The notes beneath the pieces are model-generated. The model did not search any database. It had not been told where the DNA came from and saw only the letters and a program-made list of their open reading frames with translations. From the NCBI GenBank assembly GCA_900542765.1, contig UQOX01000011.1, positions 1 through 64,000 of the forward strand: a stretch of DNA of 64,000 bases, in the 5' to 3' direction. This DNA comes from an uncultured Porphyromonadaceae bacterium. GTDB taxonomy: Bacteria > Bacteroidota > Bacteroidia > Bacteroidales > UBA11471. The translations under genes and the position numbers were made by a program. Below, in pieces: positions 9,009 to 18,217 of this stretch (position 1 is its first letter; each line of letters opens with the position of its first letter).

Positions 9009-9042
9009 CAAAAGTAATGATTTTTCGGGAAAGAGCTGCAAA
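9009..9042 (-). promoter_or_regulatory. Bacteroidota-type promoter for aroA
   Basis: Read on the minus strand: TTTG (9039-9042), 22 bases, TACTTTTG (9009-9016). This matches the TTTG/TAnnTTTG pattern and lies 28 bases before the aroA start codon. Confidence 0.6.
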
Positions 9043-9236
9043 AGAAAAACATTTGCATTGCACAAGATAACAAGAAACGCCCTTGCGACACCTTCCAACC
9101 TCATTTTGCCCCATCTACCCACCCTTGCGCCACATCGGGAACAGTTGTCAAAAATCTAAACAAAGGAATAAAAATACGTCTTTTTGTAAGAAAAAAATTT
9201 TTTTTGCAGCTATTTGTCAATTTTCTTATCAAAACA

Positions 9237-9269
9237 TTTGATTTTTTCCTTTCCTTTATGTTATCTTTG
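9237..9269 (+). promoter_or_regulatory. Bacteroidota-type promoter for gdhA
   Basis: TTTG (9237-9240), 21 bases, TATCTTTG (9262-9269). The surrounding 9150-9350 stretch is strongly AT-rich with poly-A/T tracts. The start codon is 83 bases downstream, leaving a leader of about 75 bases. The rest of the 8982-9352 gap holds only this and the aroA promoter; no gene was seen. Confidence 0.7.
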
Positions 9270-9352
9270 CGGCAGGAAAACAAAAAAGCGGGAAAAACCA
9301 CCCGAATACATAAAGAATGAAATTTATTTTTCACTTTTAATTATAAATTACA

Positions 9353-10687
9353 ATGAATGCCCAAAAAGTATTAAGCGATTTGAAAAGACGCTTTCCCAAC
9401 GAACCCGAATACCATCAGGCCGTTTCGGAAGTGCTGAGTACCATTGAAGAAGCTTACAACGAACACCCCGAGTTCGACCGTTACAACTTGATTGAACGTC
9501 TTTGCATTCCCGACCGCATCTTCTCGTTCCGTGTCACCTGGGTCGACGACAAAGGTCAAGTGCAAACCAACATGGGGTACCGTATTCAACATAACAACGC
9601 CATTGGCCCGTACAAAGGCGGTATCCGTTTCCACTCATCGGTAAACCTCTCGATTTTGAAATTCCTTGCTTTCGAGCAAACCTTCAAGAACTCGCTGACG
9701 ACCCTTCCCATGGGTGGTGGCAAAGGTGGTTCCGATTTCAGCCCGCGCGGCAAATCCGACGGAGAAATCATGCGTTTCTGCCAAGCCTTCATCGCCGAAC
9801 TGTGGCGTCACATCGGCCCGCAAACCGACGTTCCCGCCGGTGACATCGGAGTAGGTGGCCGCGAAGTAGGTTACATGTATGGCATGTACAAGAAGATGGC
9901 CCGTGAAAATACCGGAACATTCACCGGAAAAGGTCTCGAATTCGGCGGTTCGCTCATTCGTCCCGAAGCCACGGGTTACGGAAACGTTTACTTCCTGCTC
10001 GAAATGCTGAAAACCCGCAACATCGACATCAAAGGCAAAGTGGTAGCCGTATCGGGTTCGGGTAACGTAGCCCAATACACCGTAGAAAAACTCATCAGCC
10101 TCGGAGCCAAAGTCATCACCATGTCCGACAGCAACGGATACATCTACGACCCCGATGGCATCGACGCCGAGAAACTGGCCTACATCTTCGAATTGAAAAA
10201 CATCTACCGTGGCCGTATCCGCGAATATGCCGAGAAATACGGTTGCAAATATGTCGAAGGTGCACGTCCCTGGAACGAGAAATGCGACATCGCCATGCCT
10301 TCGGCCACCCAGAACGAAATCGACGGTGACGATGCACGCGCCCTCTTGGCCAACGGTTGCTTCGCCGTATCGGAAGGCGCCAACATGCCCTCGACCCCCG
10401 AAGCCATCGAAGAGTTCCTCAAAGCCAAGATTCTCTACGCTCCGGGTAAAGCCGCCAACGCCGGTGGCGTATCGGTGAGCGGTCTTGAAATGACGCAGAA
10501 CTCCATCAAACTGAGCTGGACCAAAGAAGAAGTCGACGCCCGTCTGAAACAAATCATGTACGACATTCACACCCAATGCGTAAAATACGGTACACAACCC
10601 GACGGTTATGTAAACTATGTAAAGGGTGCCAACGTAGCCGGCTTCATGAAAGTGGCCAAAGCCATGATGGCCCAAGGCATTCTCTAA
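9353..10687 (+). CDS. gdhA: NADP-type glutamate dehydrogenase (hexameric)
   Basis: A 444-residue enzyme for reductive amination of 2-oxoglutarate, the main ammonium-assimilation step in many Bacteroidales. The catalytic signature PMGGGKGG is at residues 119-126 with the catalytic lysine K124. Upstream are GYRIQHNNAIGPYKGGIRF (substrate binding) and downstream DVPAGDIGVGGREVGYM, then the Rossmann motif VAVSGSGNVAQYT. Length is normal for the 450-residue hexameric class. It is monocistronic, with its own promoter and a strong hairpin terminator. Cofactor choice between NADP and NAD is by family resemblance, not proven from the sequence. Codon use is clean and biased to a preferred set, as expected for a highly expressed gene. 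Confidence 0.95.
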   Translation: MNAQKVLSDLKRRFPNEPEYHQAVSEVLSTIEEAYNEHPEFDRYNLIERLCIPDRIFSFRVTWVDDKGQVQTNMGYRIQHNNAIGPYKGGIRFHSSVNLSILKFLAFEQTFKNSLTTLPMGGGKGGSDFSPRGKSDGEIMRFCQAFIAELWRHIGPQTDVPAGDIGVGGREVGYMYGMYKKMARENTGTFTGKGLEFGGSLIRPEATGYGNVYFLLEMLKTRNIDIKGKVVAVSGSGNVAQYTVEKLISLGAKVITMSDSNGYIYDPDGIDAEKLAYIFELKNIYRGRIREYAEKYGCKYVEGARPWNEKCDIAMPSATQNEIDGDDARALLANGCFAVSEGANMPSTPEAIEEFLKAKILYAPGKAANAGGVSVSGLEMTQNSIKLSWTKEEVDARLKQIMYDIHTQCVKYGTQPDGYVNYVKGANVAGFMKVAKAMMAQGIL

Positions 10688-10710
10688 GCGACTCCATCTT
10701 CCCCATATTT

Positions 10711-10748
10711 ACAAGGGCTTCGATGACACATCGAAGCCCTTGTTGTTT
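10711..10748 (+). terminator. Rho-independent terminator of gdhA
   Basis: A perfect 15-bp stem, 10711-10725 with 10729-10743, three-base loop, followed by TGTTTT. It begins 24 bases after the gdhA stop and lies before the convergent end of rodA. Confidence 0.85.
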
Positions 10749-10801
10749 TAAAGACAATTCCCTATTGTTTGCGCTCCCGAATGAACTTGGACAAGAACCC
10801 C

Positions 10802-12253
10802 TCAGAAACTATCGCCGCGGGAAGCGTCGATGCAGAGCAGGGTAAAAAGCAGTATGGTAAAGCCCCAAAGCGACGAACCGCCATAACTGAAAAAGGGCAA
10901 CGGGATACCGATAACGGGCAACACCCCGATAACCATGCCGATATTCACCGCCAGGTGAAAAAAGATGATGGCGGCCACGCAATAGCCATAGACACGGCCG
11001 AAAACGGTACGCTGACGCTCGGAAAGTTGTATGATGCGCACCAGTAACAGGGCAAAGAGTATCAATACGGCCGACGCGCCGAAAAAGCCCTGCTCCTCAC
11101 CTATGGTGCAAAAGATAAAGTCGGTATCCTGTTCGGGCACATAGCGCAACTTGGTCTGCGTACCTTCGAGGAAACCTTTGCCCCAGAATCCCCCCGAACC
11201 AATGGCTATCTTCGACTGGTTGACATTGTAGCCCACGCCCATCGGATCCTCTTTCAGGCCAAAGGCCACTTCGATGCGGGTGCGCTGGTGTTGCCCGAGG
11301 ACATCGGTAAAGACATAATCGACCGATTCCAAGTACACGCACGACAGCAACGCGAAGACCACGGCAATCCACAACTTGCGCTGCAAGGTCTTGAAATAAA
11401 GTCCGCCCGCAACCACAATGGCCATCATCAGAAGCGGCCACACCACATAGAGCAGGTTGAACGGATAGAAATAATAAGAAACGACGGCCGCTATGGCTTG
11501 CACCACAAGTGTCGTGAACAACGAAATGTAGAAAAAGCGCGAATTGCGCAAATAGGACGAGACCATATAGGCCAGCACCAAAAGAATGAGGGTCAGCACC
11601 ACCCACTCGCCCACCGGCGTTCCCAGCCATTCGAGCGACGAATACTTGACGGCCAGGATAAAATAGACGACGGCGCAAAAGGCGGCAAACAGGAAAATGC
11701 CGCTCATGCCCTCCCGATAAAGGATACAGATGAGTGAAAGATAGACCAGTGCCGAGCCGGTCTCGCTTTGCAACAGGATAAGCAGCACCGGGAAAAGAAT
11801 CAGGGCGCATGCCTTGAAAAAGTGCAACGGCCGCCGAAGGTCGAAATCATAATTATCGAGCATCTTGGCCAACGCCAGGGCGGTACCGTACTTGGCAAAC
11901 TCGGCGGGCTGCAAACTCACGGGACCCAAGACAAGCCACGAATGGGAGCCCTTGATGTCGGGCGCGACAAAAATGGTGACGACCAGCAGCAGGATAAAGA
12001 CAATATAGAGCGGATAGGAAAGCGAAACAAACGTGCGCGGCTCGGTCATGAGCAGACAGAAGGCGATAACCAGCGAGAGCAAAATCCACAACAGCTGTTT
12101 GCCCGAACGGGTGTCGAGGCTGAATATCGTCGACGTCGTCTCATAATCGTAACTGGCCGCATAGATGCTTATCCAGCCACAAAAGACCAGCAAGAGATAA
12201 AGCGCGACCGTGTACCAGTCGAGCGAATACCAAACATTATTCCTGCGCGACAT
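10802..12253 (-). CDS. rodA: RodA, SEDS-family peptidoglycan polymerase
   Basis: A 483-residue inner-membrane protein with about ten to twelve transmembrane helices that polymerises lipid II glycan strands together with PBP2 during cell elongation. Family motifs visible are PAEFAKYGTALALAKML, QSETGSALVYLSL, GEEQGFFGAS and the C-terminal signature PFFSYGGSSLWGF. It is longer than E. coli RodA (370) because of extra hydrophobic segments between about residues 200 and 300, which is common in Bacteroidota. Its start overlaps the end of the PBP2 gene by 17 bases, indicating coupled translation. It is the last gene of the mre cluster. Confidence 0.94.
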   Translation of the reverse strand: MSRRNNVWYSLDWYTVALYLLLVFCGWISIYAASYDYETTSTIFSLDTRSGKQLLWILLSLVIAFCLLMTEPRTFVSLSYPLYIVFILLLVVTIFVAPDIKGSHSWLVLGPVSLQPAEFAKYGTALALAKMLDNYDFDLRRPLHFFKACALILFPVLLILLQSETGSALVYLSLICILYREGMSGIFLFAAFCAVVYFILAVKYSSLEWLGTPVGEWVVLTLILLVLAYMVSSYLRNSRFFYISLFTTLVVQAIAAVVSYYFYPFNLLYVVWPLLMMAIVVAGGLYFKTLQRKLWIAVVFALLSCVYLESVDYVFTDVLGQHQRTRIEVAFGLKEDPMGVGYNVNQSKIAIGSGGFWGKGFLEGTQTKLRYVPEQDTDFIFCTIGEEQGFFGASAVLILFALLLVRIIQLSERQRTVFGRVYGYCVAAIIFFHLAVNIGMVIGVLPVIGIPLPFFSYGGSSLWGFTILLFTLLCIDASRGDSF

Positions 12254-14111
12254 TCTCTTCTTCCTCCTCTTGAATCATCGTGTTGGCTTTGAGCATGCGC
12301 TCTTCGAGCCATTTGCGCGAAGGAGCGATTTCGCCATTCAAATATTTTTCCATCATCAGGCTGCCGATGGGCACACCGTAGGTGGCCCCCCAACCGGCAT
12401 TCTCGACATAGACGGCAATGGCAATGCGCGGATTCTCCCGCGGGGCAAAGCCCATAAATGCCGAGTGGTCGTCGCCATGGGGGTTCTGTGCCGTACCGGT
12501 CTTGCCACATGCCTCCACCCCGGGAATTTCGCCGATGCGACAGGTACCTTTCACCATCGACATGCGCATGCCCTCGACAACCATCTCGTAATAGGCCGGG
12601 TCGACCCCCACATAATGCGGGGTGGTGTAGTCTTCGCCCAAGTAGGTATCTTGCACCGATTTCACGACATGGGGGGTGAAATAATATCCCCGGTTGGCTA
12701 TGGTCGCTCCCAAATTGGCAATCTGCAAAGGCGTAGCCAAGACTTCGCCTTGGCCTATGGATACCGAAATCACCGTGATGCCCTTCCACCCTTTGGAGCC
12801 ATAAATCTTGCCATAGAAATCGCTGTTGGGGATAAATCCGCGGCTCTCCCCCGGCATATCGACTCCGAGGCGGTAGCCATAACCCATGTCGACGACATAC
12901 TTCTTCCAGGTTTCGAAGGCATCATAAGTGGTGCCGTACTTATCGAGATTATCAATCATCGACCTGAACGCGTAACAGAAATAGGCATTGCACGAGGTCG
13001 ACAGGGCCGGGACGACCGAGATGGGCGACTCGTGGGCATGACACCCCACCTTTATGCCCCGGGCATAGAAACCCATGTTGCAAGGATAGGCCGTGTAACG
13101 CGACACAACCTTTTCTTGCAGGAAAATAAGCGCCTGCGTGGGCTTGAAGGTAGAACCGGGCGGATATGTGGCCATGATGGAACGGTCATAAAGCGGCTTG
13201 TAGGGATTTTCAAAAAGTTGTGCATAATTGCGACCCCGCTCGCGGCCGGTGAGCAACGAGGGTTTGTAGGTGGGGCTCGACACCAGTGCGAGAATCTCCC
13301 CGGTCGAAGGTTCTATGGCCACGATGGCTCCCACCTTGTTCTGCATGAGCATCTCGCCATATTGCTGCAACTCGATGTCGATGGAGAGGGTCAGGTTCTT
13401 GCCGGGCACAGCCTCCCGGTCGAAAGCCCCGTCCTCATATCGCCCTTTGATGCGGCCGTAGGCGTTGCGGAGGAAGACCTCCTGCCCTTTCTCGCCACGA
13501 AGATAATTCTCATAAGATTTCTCTATACCCAAATCGCCCGTGTAGTCGCCTTGGACGTAATAGCTGTCGTTGCGCAATTCCTGTTCGGAGACTTCGCGTA
13601 TGTTTCCCAGGACATTGGCCGCCACATCGTAGTTATAGCGCCGTATCGACTGGTTCTGAATGAAGAATCCGGGATAACGATAGAGCTTTTCCTGCAAATG
13701 GCCGTACTCCTCGACCGTAAGCCGTGAAAAGAAACGCTGGGGAGAGAAAAAAGAGTAACCGGGATTGAGCCGACGGTTGCGCATGTTGTTCCAGCGTTCG
13801 TCAAACTCCTGACGGGTAATGCCCAGCGTGCGGCAGAAATCGAGGGTATCGAAAGGTTGCACTTCGCGGGGGATAACCATGAGATCATAGGCGGGCTGGT
13901 TGTCGACCACCAAACGGCCGTTGCGGTCATAAATAAGACCGCGGGACGGATATTGTATGCGGGTGAAGATGGCATTGTTGTCGGCCAACCGGTTGTATTC
14001 GTTGTCGAGCACTTGCAGCGAGAACAAACGGAAAATATAAAAGAGAATGACCAGGAGCATAAATCCCCCGATGATATATTTGCGCCGTTCGTAAGTATAA
14101 TTTTTTCTCAC
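12237..14111 (-). CDS. mrdA: Penicillin-binding protein 2 (elongasome transpeptidase)
   Basis: A 624-residue class B PBP with an N-terminal transmembrane anchor (about 10-32), a dimerisation/pedestal domain (with IQYPSRGLIYDRNGR) and a C-terminal transpeptidase domain. Active-site motifs are S320-T-F-K, STSCNAYF (the SxN motif) and K537-T-G. It cross-links peptidoglycan with RodA in lateral wall growth. The start is the GTG at 14111, which shares its G with the mreD stop codon (TAG/GTG) and gives the usual short cytoplasmic tail RKNYTYERRKYI. The longer frame to 14285 would lie in mreD. It overlaps rodA by 17 bases. Confidence 0.94.
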   Translation of the reverse strand: MRKNYTYERRKYIIGGFMLLVILFYIFRLFSLQVLDNEYNRLADNNAIFTRIQYPSRGLIYDRNGRLVVDNQPAYDLMVIPREVQPFDTLDFCRTLGITRQEFDERWNNMRNRRLNPGYSFFSPQRFFSRLTVEEYGHLQEKLYRYPGFFIQNQSIRRYNYDVAANVLGNIREVSEQELRNDSYYVQGDYTGDLGIEKSYENYLRGEKGQEVFLRNAYGRIKGRYEDGAFDREAVPGKNLTLSIDIELQQYGEMLMQNKVGAIVAIEPSTGEILALVSSPTYKPSLLTGRERGRNYAQLFENPYKPLYDRSIMATYPPGSTFKPTQALIFLQEKVVSRYTAYPCNMGFYARGIKVGCHAHESPISVVPALSTSCNAYFCYAFRSMIDNLDKYGTTYDAFETWKKYVVDMGYGYRLGVDMPGESRGFIPNSDFYGKIYGSKGWKGITVISVSIGQGEVLATPLQIANLGATIANRGYYFTPHVVKSVQDTYLGEDYTTPHYVGVDPAYYEMVVEGMRMSMVKGTCRIGEIPGVEACGKTGTAQNPHGDDHSAFMGFAPRENPRIAIAVYVENAGWGATYGVPIGSLMMEKYLNGEIAPSRKWLEERMLKANTMIQEEEEENVAQE

Positions 14112-14617
14112 TATTTTTTCTCCATCAGCAAATCGACAACCAATATGACAATAAGCGTCAACAGCGTACTGTTCACAATGCGCGCCGCCAAAAATGCCGG
14201 AGCAAAGAACGAGAAGGACTCGACGCAGAAGAGTACGATGCAGAAAATCAGCGTCAGCAGAAAAGCAAAAAGGGCATACCGCCACACGCCCAGTGTGGCC
14301 ATAGAGGGCACATAGCGTTCCTCACCCCGGTCGCGGTACTGGATACGCATGAGCAAGGGGTTGTGCAGGAATGCCACCGTGACCGAGGCCAGGGCATATA
14401 CGCCCGGCGTGTTGGTAAACAAATCGACAAGAAGGCCGACAAAGAATGCGACAGTCATCGCTAAATGTGGTTTCACGCCCGATGGCATCTTCAAGAAAAG
14501 ATACACTATGACAAAGGGGGTGGCAACGCCCCACAGGGCGATGCGGTTGCACATGAGTATCTGCAACAGGACAATGAAGAGGGCGCCGGCCATGCGCCAT
14601 AACCGATGTTTATTCAT
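14111..14617 (-). CDS. mreD: Rod-shape protein MreD
   Basis: A 168-residue membrane protein with about five helices, part of the MreBCD elongasome. The sequence is poorly conserved, as in all MreD proteins, but the NRIALWGVATPF start, FVGLLVDLFTNTPGVYALA centre, hydrophobic profile and position between mreC and the PBP2 gene identify it. The start at 14617 (MNKHRLWRM) overlaps the end of mreC by eight bases; the longer frame to 14677 would lie in mreC. The stop shares one base with the PBP2 GTG start. Confidence 0.88.
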   Translation of the reverse strand: MNKHRLWRMAGALFIVLLQILMCNRIALWGVATPFVIVYLFLKMPSGVKPHLAMTVAFFVGLLVDLFTNTPGVYALASVTVAFLHNPLLMRIQYRDRGEERYVPSMATLGVWRYALFAFLLTLIFCIVLFCVESFSFFAPAFLAARIVNSTLLTLIVILVVDLLMEKK

Positions 14618-15461
14618 AATGCTGCACCTCCTCTTCGAGTCGGACCTGTTCGGCCGGTTTGCGGTGCTCGACAACACGCACGAAATTCAAGGCCGAGAAA
14701 TCGGCCGCCAAACGCACGGTCAGCACATAGAAATTGTTCTTCTTCACTTTGTGGGCATCTTCGACATAGCCCACGACAAGACCTTCGGGAAATGCGCCCG
14801 AATAGCCGCTGGTCACCACCGTGTCGCCCACCTGCACATCGATGTACTCGGGCAACTCCTCCAAGCCGGCACAGGAAATATCATTGCCGTCCCAAACCAA
14901 TGAACCGATATGCTGCGTGTTCTTGATTTTGCAACTGATGCGCAGATTGGGGTTGAGCAACGACAGGGCCACGGCATAATGGTCCGACGCCGAAGAGATG
15001 ACCCCCACGACGCCGTTATGGTCGACGAGCCCCATCTCGGGGAAAACGCCGTCGCGCATTCCCTTATTGATGGTGATGTAGTTGTTTTTGCGGGCAATAC
15101 TGTTATTGATAACCTGGGCAATAGCCCTATGCGAGGTGTCACCTTGCAACACCGGCAACGACCGCGGCGAAAGCGTGTCTTGCACTTGATACAGCGCAAG
15201 AGTATTACGCAGAACGGCAAGCTCGTCTTGGAGCTTACCGTTCTGAGCCAATAGCTCGTCGTTTGCCTTATGCAATCCGAAGTATCCGGTAACGGCTCCC
15301 GAGAGAGCATAGAGGCTACCGGCCACCCGACTGGCTGAACTGAAATAGACGCTCTGCTGGTAAGGGTTGAAACCCATAATCAGAATGAAACAGAGCGCCG
15401 CATAACAGAGATAGACAAATAGCGAACTGTGTCGCAGGAAGAATTGTAACAGTTTACGCAT
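14610..15461 (-). CDS. mreC: Rod-shape protein MreC
   Basis: A 283-residue bitopic membrane protein: a short basic cytoplasmic start (MRKLLQFFLRH), one transmembrane helix (about 12-30), a coiled-coil (about 65-95, NDELLAQNGKLQDELAVLRN) and a beta-barrel periplasmic domain with INKGMRDGVFPEMGLVDHNG and VGDTVVTSGYSGAFPEGLVVG. MreC links MreB filaments to the PBP2/RodA enzymes and activates PBP2. It lies 27 bases after mreB and overlaps mreD by eight bases. Confidence 0.95.
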   Translation of the reverse strand: MRKLLQFFLRHSSLFVYLCYAALCFILIMGFNPYQQSVYFSSASRVAGSLYALSGAVTGYFGLHKANDELLAQNGKLQDELAVLRNTLALYQVQDTLSPRSLPVLQGDTSHRAIAQVINNSIARKNNYITINKGMRDGVFPEMGLVDHNGVVGVISSASDHYAVALSLLNPNLRISCKIKNTQHIGSLVWDGNDISCAGLEELPEYIDVQVGDTVVTSGYSGAFPEGLVVGYVEDAHKVKKNNFYVLTVRLAADFSALNFVRVVEHRKPAEQVRLEEEVQHYE

Positions 15462-15488
15462 TCGGAATAGTCTGTCCCGGTTTTACCA

Positions 15489-16508
15489 TCAGCGCATCAG
15501 GAAAGAAAATTTGTCGACATTTTTCAAGGCGATACCTGTTCCGCGGGCAACAGCGAGCAAGGGGTCTTCGGCGACATGGAAGGCGATGCCGATTTTGTCG
15601 GTGAGACGTTTGTCGAGACCTCGGAGCAATGCCCCGCCACCGGTGAGATAGATACCGTTGCGCACAATATCGGCATAGAGCTCGGGAGGCGTGGAATCGA
15701 GGGCGCTCAACACGGCGGCTTCGATTTTCGAAACCGACTTTTCGATGCAATGCGCCACGTCTTGATAGGTTACCGGCAACTCCATGGGCAGAGAGGTCAT
15801 GCGGTTGGGGCCGTGCACGATATAATCCTCGGGGGGATTTTCGAGCTCGTTCAGTGCCGAACCGACATTGATTTTTATCAACTCCGCCGTGCGTTCGCCC
15901 AACTTGATGTTGTACTGGCGACCCATATACTCGCGAATGTCTTCATTGAACTCGTCTCCTGCCACGCGTATCGACTTGTTGGTGACGATGCCGCCCAAGG
16001 AGATGACGGCAATCTCGGTGGTACCGCCTCCTATGTCGACAATCATGTTGCCTTCGGGGGCTTCCACGTCGATACCCACACCGATGGCGGCGGCCATCGG
16101 CTCGTAAATCATATACACATCACGGCCGCCGACGTGCTCCGAAGAGTCGCGCACGGCACGAATCTCAACCTCGGTACTGCCCGACGGAATGCACACGACC
16201 ATGCGCAGCGACGAAGAGAACAGGGTGTTGCGCATGGAGACCATCTTCATCATGCCGCGCATCATCTGCTCGGCAGCGTTGAAGTCGGCAATCACACCGT
16301 TCTGCAACGGACGTATCACGCGAATGTTTTCGGGGGCGCGGCCATACATGGCCTGTGCCTCATGGCCGACAGCTTTGAGTTTACCCGTGCGGTTGTCGAG
16401 AGCGACCATGGAAGGGGCATCGACCACGATTTTGTCGTTGTAGAGAATAATCGTGTTGGCCGTGCCCAAGTCAATGGCTATTTCTTGATTGAAAGAGAAA
16501 AATCCCAT
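15489..16508 (-). CDS. mreB: Rod-shape actin homologue MreB
   Basis: A 339-residue cytoplasmic actin-fold ATPase that forms membrane-associated filaments guiding elongation-mode wall synthesis. Motifs: IAIDLGTANTIIL (phosphate 1), MVVCIPSGSTEVE, VDIGGGTTEIAVISLGG (phosphate 2) and YLTGGGALLRGLDKRL (adenosine). The start at 16508 (MGFFSFNQEIAIDLG) matches the family; the longer frame to 16589 adds residues inside the end of purH. It lies 23 bases after purH and has no clear promoter of its own in that gap, so it is probably read from the purH promoter. Confidence 0.96.
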   Translation of the reverse strand: MGFFSFNQEIAIDLGTANTIILYNDKIVVDAPSMVALDNRTGKLKAVGHEAQAMYGRAPENIRVIRPLQNGVIADFNAAEQMMRGMMKMVSMRNTLFSSSLRMVVCIPSGSTEVEIRAVRDSSEHVGGRDVYMIYEPMAAAIGVGIDVEAPEGNMIVDIGGGTTEIAVISLGGIVTNKSIRVAGDEFNEDIREYMGRQYNIKLGERTAELIKINVGSALNELENPPEDYIVHGPNRMTSLPMELPVTYQDVAHCIEKSVSKIEAAVLSALDSTPPELYADIVRNGIYLTGGGALLRGLDKRLTDKIGIAFHVAEDPLLAVARGTGIALKNVDKFSFLMR

Positions 16509-16531
16509 ATTTTGTCGTAGGTTGGAAAAGA

Positions 16532-18055
16532 TTAGTGTTTGAAGTGACGGATTCCCGTAAATACCATGGCAATGCCGTTCTGGTTGCAATAGTCGATGGT
16601 AAGGTCATCGCGTACCGAGCCGCCGGGTTGTATTACCGTGTCGATGCCTTCCTTGTGGGCGATCTCCACGCAATCGGGGAAGGGGAAGAAAGCATCGGAA
16701 GCCATGACAGCGCCTTTGAGGTCGAAATTGAACGACTTGGCCTTCTCGATGGCCTGACGCAGCGAGTCGACGCGCGACGTCTGTCCCACGCCACTGGCAT
16801 AGAGTTGTTTGCCCTTGGCCAAAACGATAGAGTTTGATTTGCTGTGTTTCACAATCTTGTTGGCAAACAACAAGTCCTCGATTTCCTCCGGTGTCACAGC
16901 TTTTTCGGTAATTTGTCTCAACTCCTCGGGCGACTCCTGGTGCAAGTCTTTTTCTTGCATCAGCACGCCATTGAGCAGCGAACGGAATTGTATGGTGGCT
17001 TCGGGTGCTTTTTTCTGCACAAGCACGATACGGTTTTTCTTTTGATAGAAAATATCGAGAGCGGCCTGCTCATAACCGGGAGCGATGATGACTTCGAAGA
17101 AGAGTTTGTTTATCTCCTCGGCCGTAGCGGCATCGACCACGGCATTGGTCACCAGCACACCGCCAAACGCCGATACGGGGTCACCGGCCAAGGCATCTTT
17201 CCAGGCTTCGAGCAACGTGGGACGCGAAGCGAGACCACAGGCATTGTTGTGTTTCAGTATGGCAAATGTCAATTCATCGAATTCGGAGATGAGCGATACC
17301 GCTGCATCGATGTCGAGCAGGTTGTTGTAGGATATTTCCTTGCCATGAAGCTGCTCGAACATGTCGTCGAAGTTGCCGAAGAAGAATCCTTTCTGGTGGG
17401 GATTCTCACCATAACGCAACGGTTTGGAGTCGTTGCAGGCGGCACGGAAGGCCGAGTAATTCCCGCCATCGAAATAGTTGAATATGGCGGTGTCGTATCC
17501 CGAAGACACGGCAAATGCCTCCTTGGCAAACCAGTAACGGTCTTCGAGCGAAGAGTTGGCGCCTTTCTCGTTGAGCATATCGAGCAGTGGGGCGTATTGT
17601 GCCTTGGAAGCAACGATAACGACGTCTTTGAAATTTTTGGCAGCGGCACGAATGAGGGAGATGCCGCCTATATCGATTTTCTCGATGATGGCACTTTCAT
17701 CGGCTCCCGAAGCCACCGTCTCCTCGAAGGGATAAAGGTCTACGATAACCAAGTCGATTTCGGGAATTTCATATTCGGCAATCTGCTCCCGGTCGCCTTC
17801 TACCTCGCGACGATTGAGTATGCCGCCAAAGACCTTGGGGTGCAACGTTTTCACGCGGCCGCCCAATATCGAGGGATAGCCCGTGAGGCTTTCGACACTG
17901 CGGCAGGGAATGCCGAGCGACTCGATAAATGATTGTGTACCACCGGTCGATATAAACTCCACGCCGTCGCCATGCAGTTTTTTCAGAATCTCGTCCAGTC
18001 CGTCTTTGTGATAAACCGATACCAGTGCGGTTTTGATTTTCTTATTTTCAGCCAT
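16532..18055 (-). CDS. purH: Bifunctional AICAR formyltransferase / IMP cyclohydrolase
   Basis: A 507-residue cytoplasmic enzyme for the last two steps of IMP synthesis. The N-terminal MGS-like IMP cyclohydrolase domain (about 1-145) has [18 protein letters not shown] and [16 protein letters not shown]. The C-terminal formyltransferase domain has [23 protein letters not shown] and [12 protein letters not shown]. The start at 18055 ([17 protein letters not shown]) is supported by a promoter at 18088-18119, which lies within the longer frame. It is the first gene of the run into the mre cluster. Confidence 0.96.
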   Translation of the reverse strand: MAENKKIKTALVSVYHKDGLDEILKKLHGDGVEFISTGGTQSFIESLGIPCRSVESLTGYPSILGGRVKTLHPKVFGGILNRREVEGDREQIAEYEIPEIDLVIVDLYPFEETVASGADESAIIEKIDIGGISLIRAAAKNFKDVVIVASKAQYAPLLDMLNEKGANSSLEDRYWFAKEAFAVSSGYDTAIFNYFDGGNYSAFRAACNDSKPLRYGENPHQKGFFFGNFDDMFEQLHGKEISYNNLLDIDAAVSLISEFDELTFAILKHNNACGLASRPTLLEAWKDALAGDPVSAFGGVLVTNAVVDAATAEEINKLFFEVIIAPGYEQAALDIFYQKKNRIVLVQKKAPEATIQFRSLLNGVLMQEKDLHQESPEELRQITEKAVTPEEIEDLLFANKIVKHSKSNSIVLAKGKQLYASGVGQTSRVDSLRQAIEKAKSFNFDLKGAVMASDAFFPFPDCVEIAHKEGIDTVIQPGGSVRDDLTIDYCNQNGIAMVFTGIRHFKH

Positions 18056-18087
18056 ATCGTTGTGATTTTGTTCTTTTTTTGGAGTCA

Positions 18088-18119
18088 CAAAAATAGTGAT
18101 TTTGCCAACAAATCACAAA
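18088..18119 (-). promoter_or_regulatory. Bacteroidota-type promoter for purH (and probably the mre cluster)
   Basis: On the minus strand: TTTG (18116-18119), 20 bases, TATTTTTG (18088-18095), 32 bases before the purH start codon. This excludes the longer purH frame. Confidence 0.65.
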
Positions 18120-18217
18120 GATTTTTCAGCACAAAAAAGTATCGTTTTTCTTTTTTTTTATTTCGCCCCGACCCCCTGTCCAAAATATTGCAAGACAGGC
18201 CGACAGAATCTTCGCCA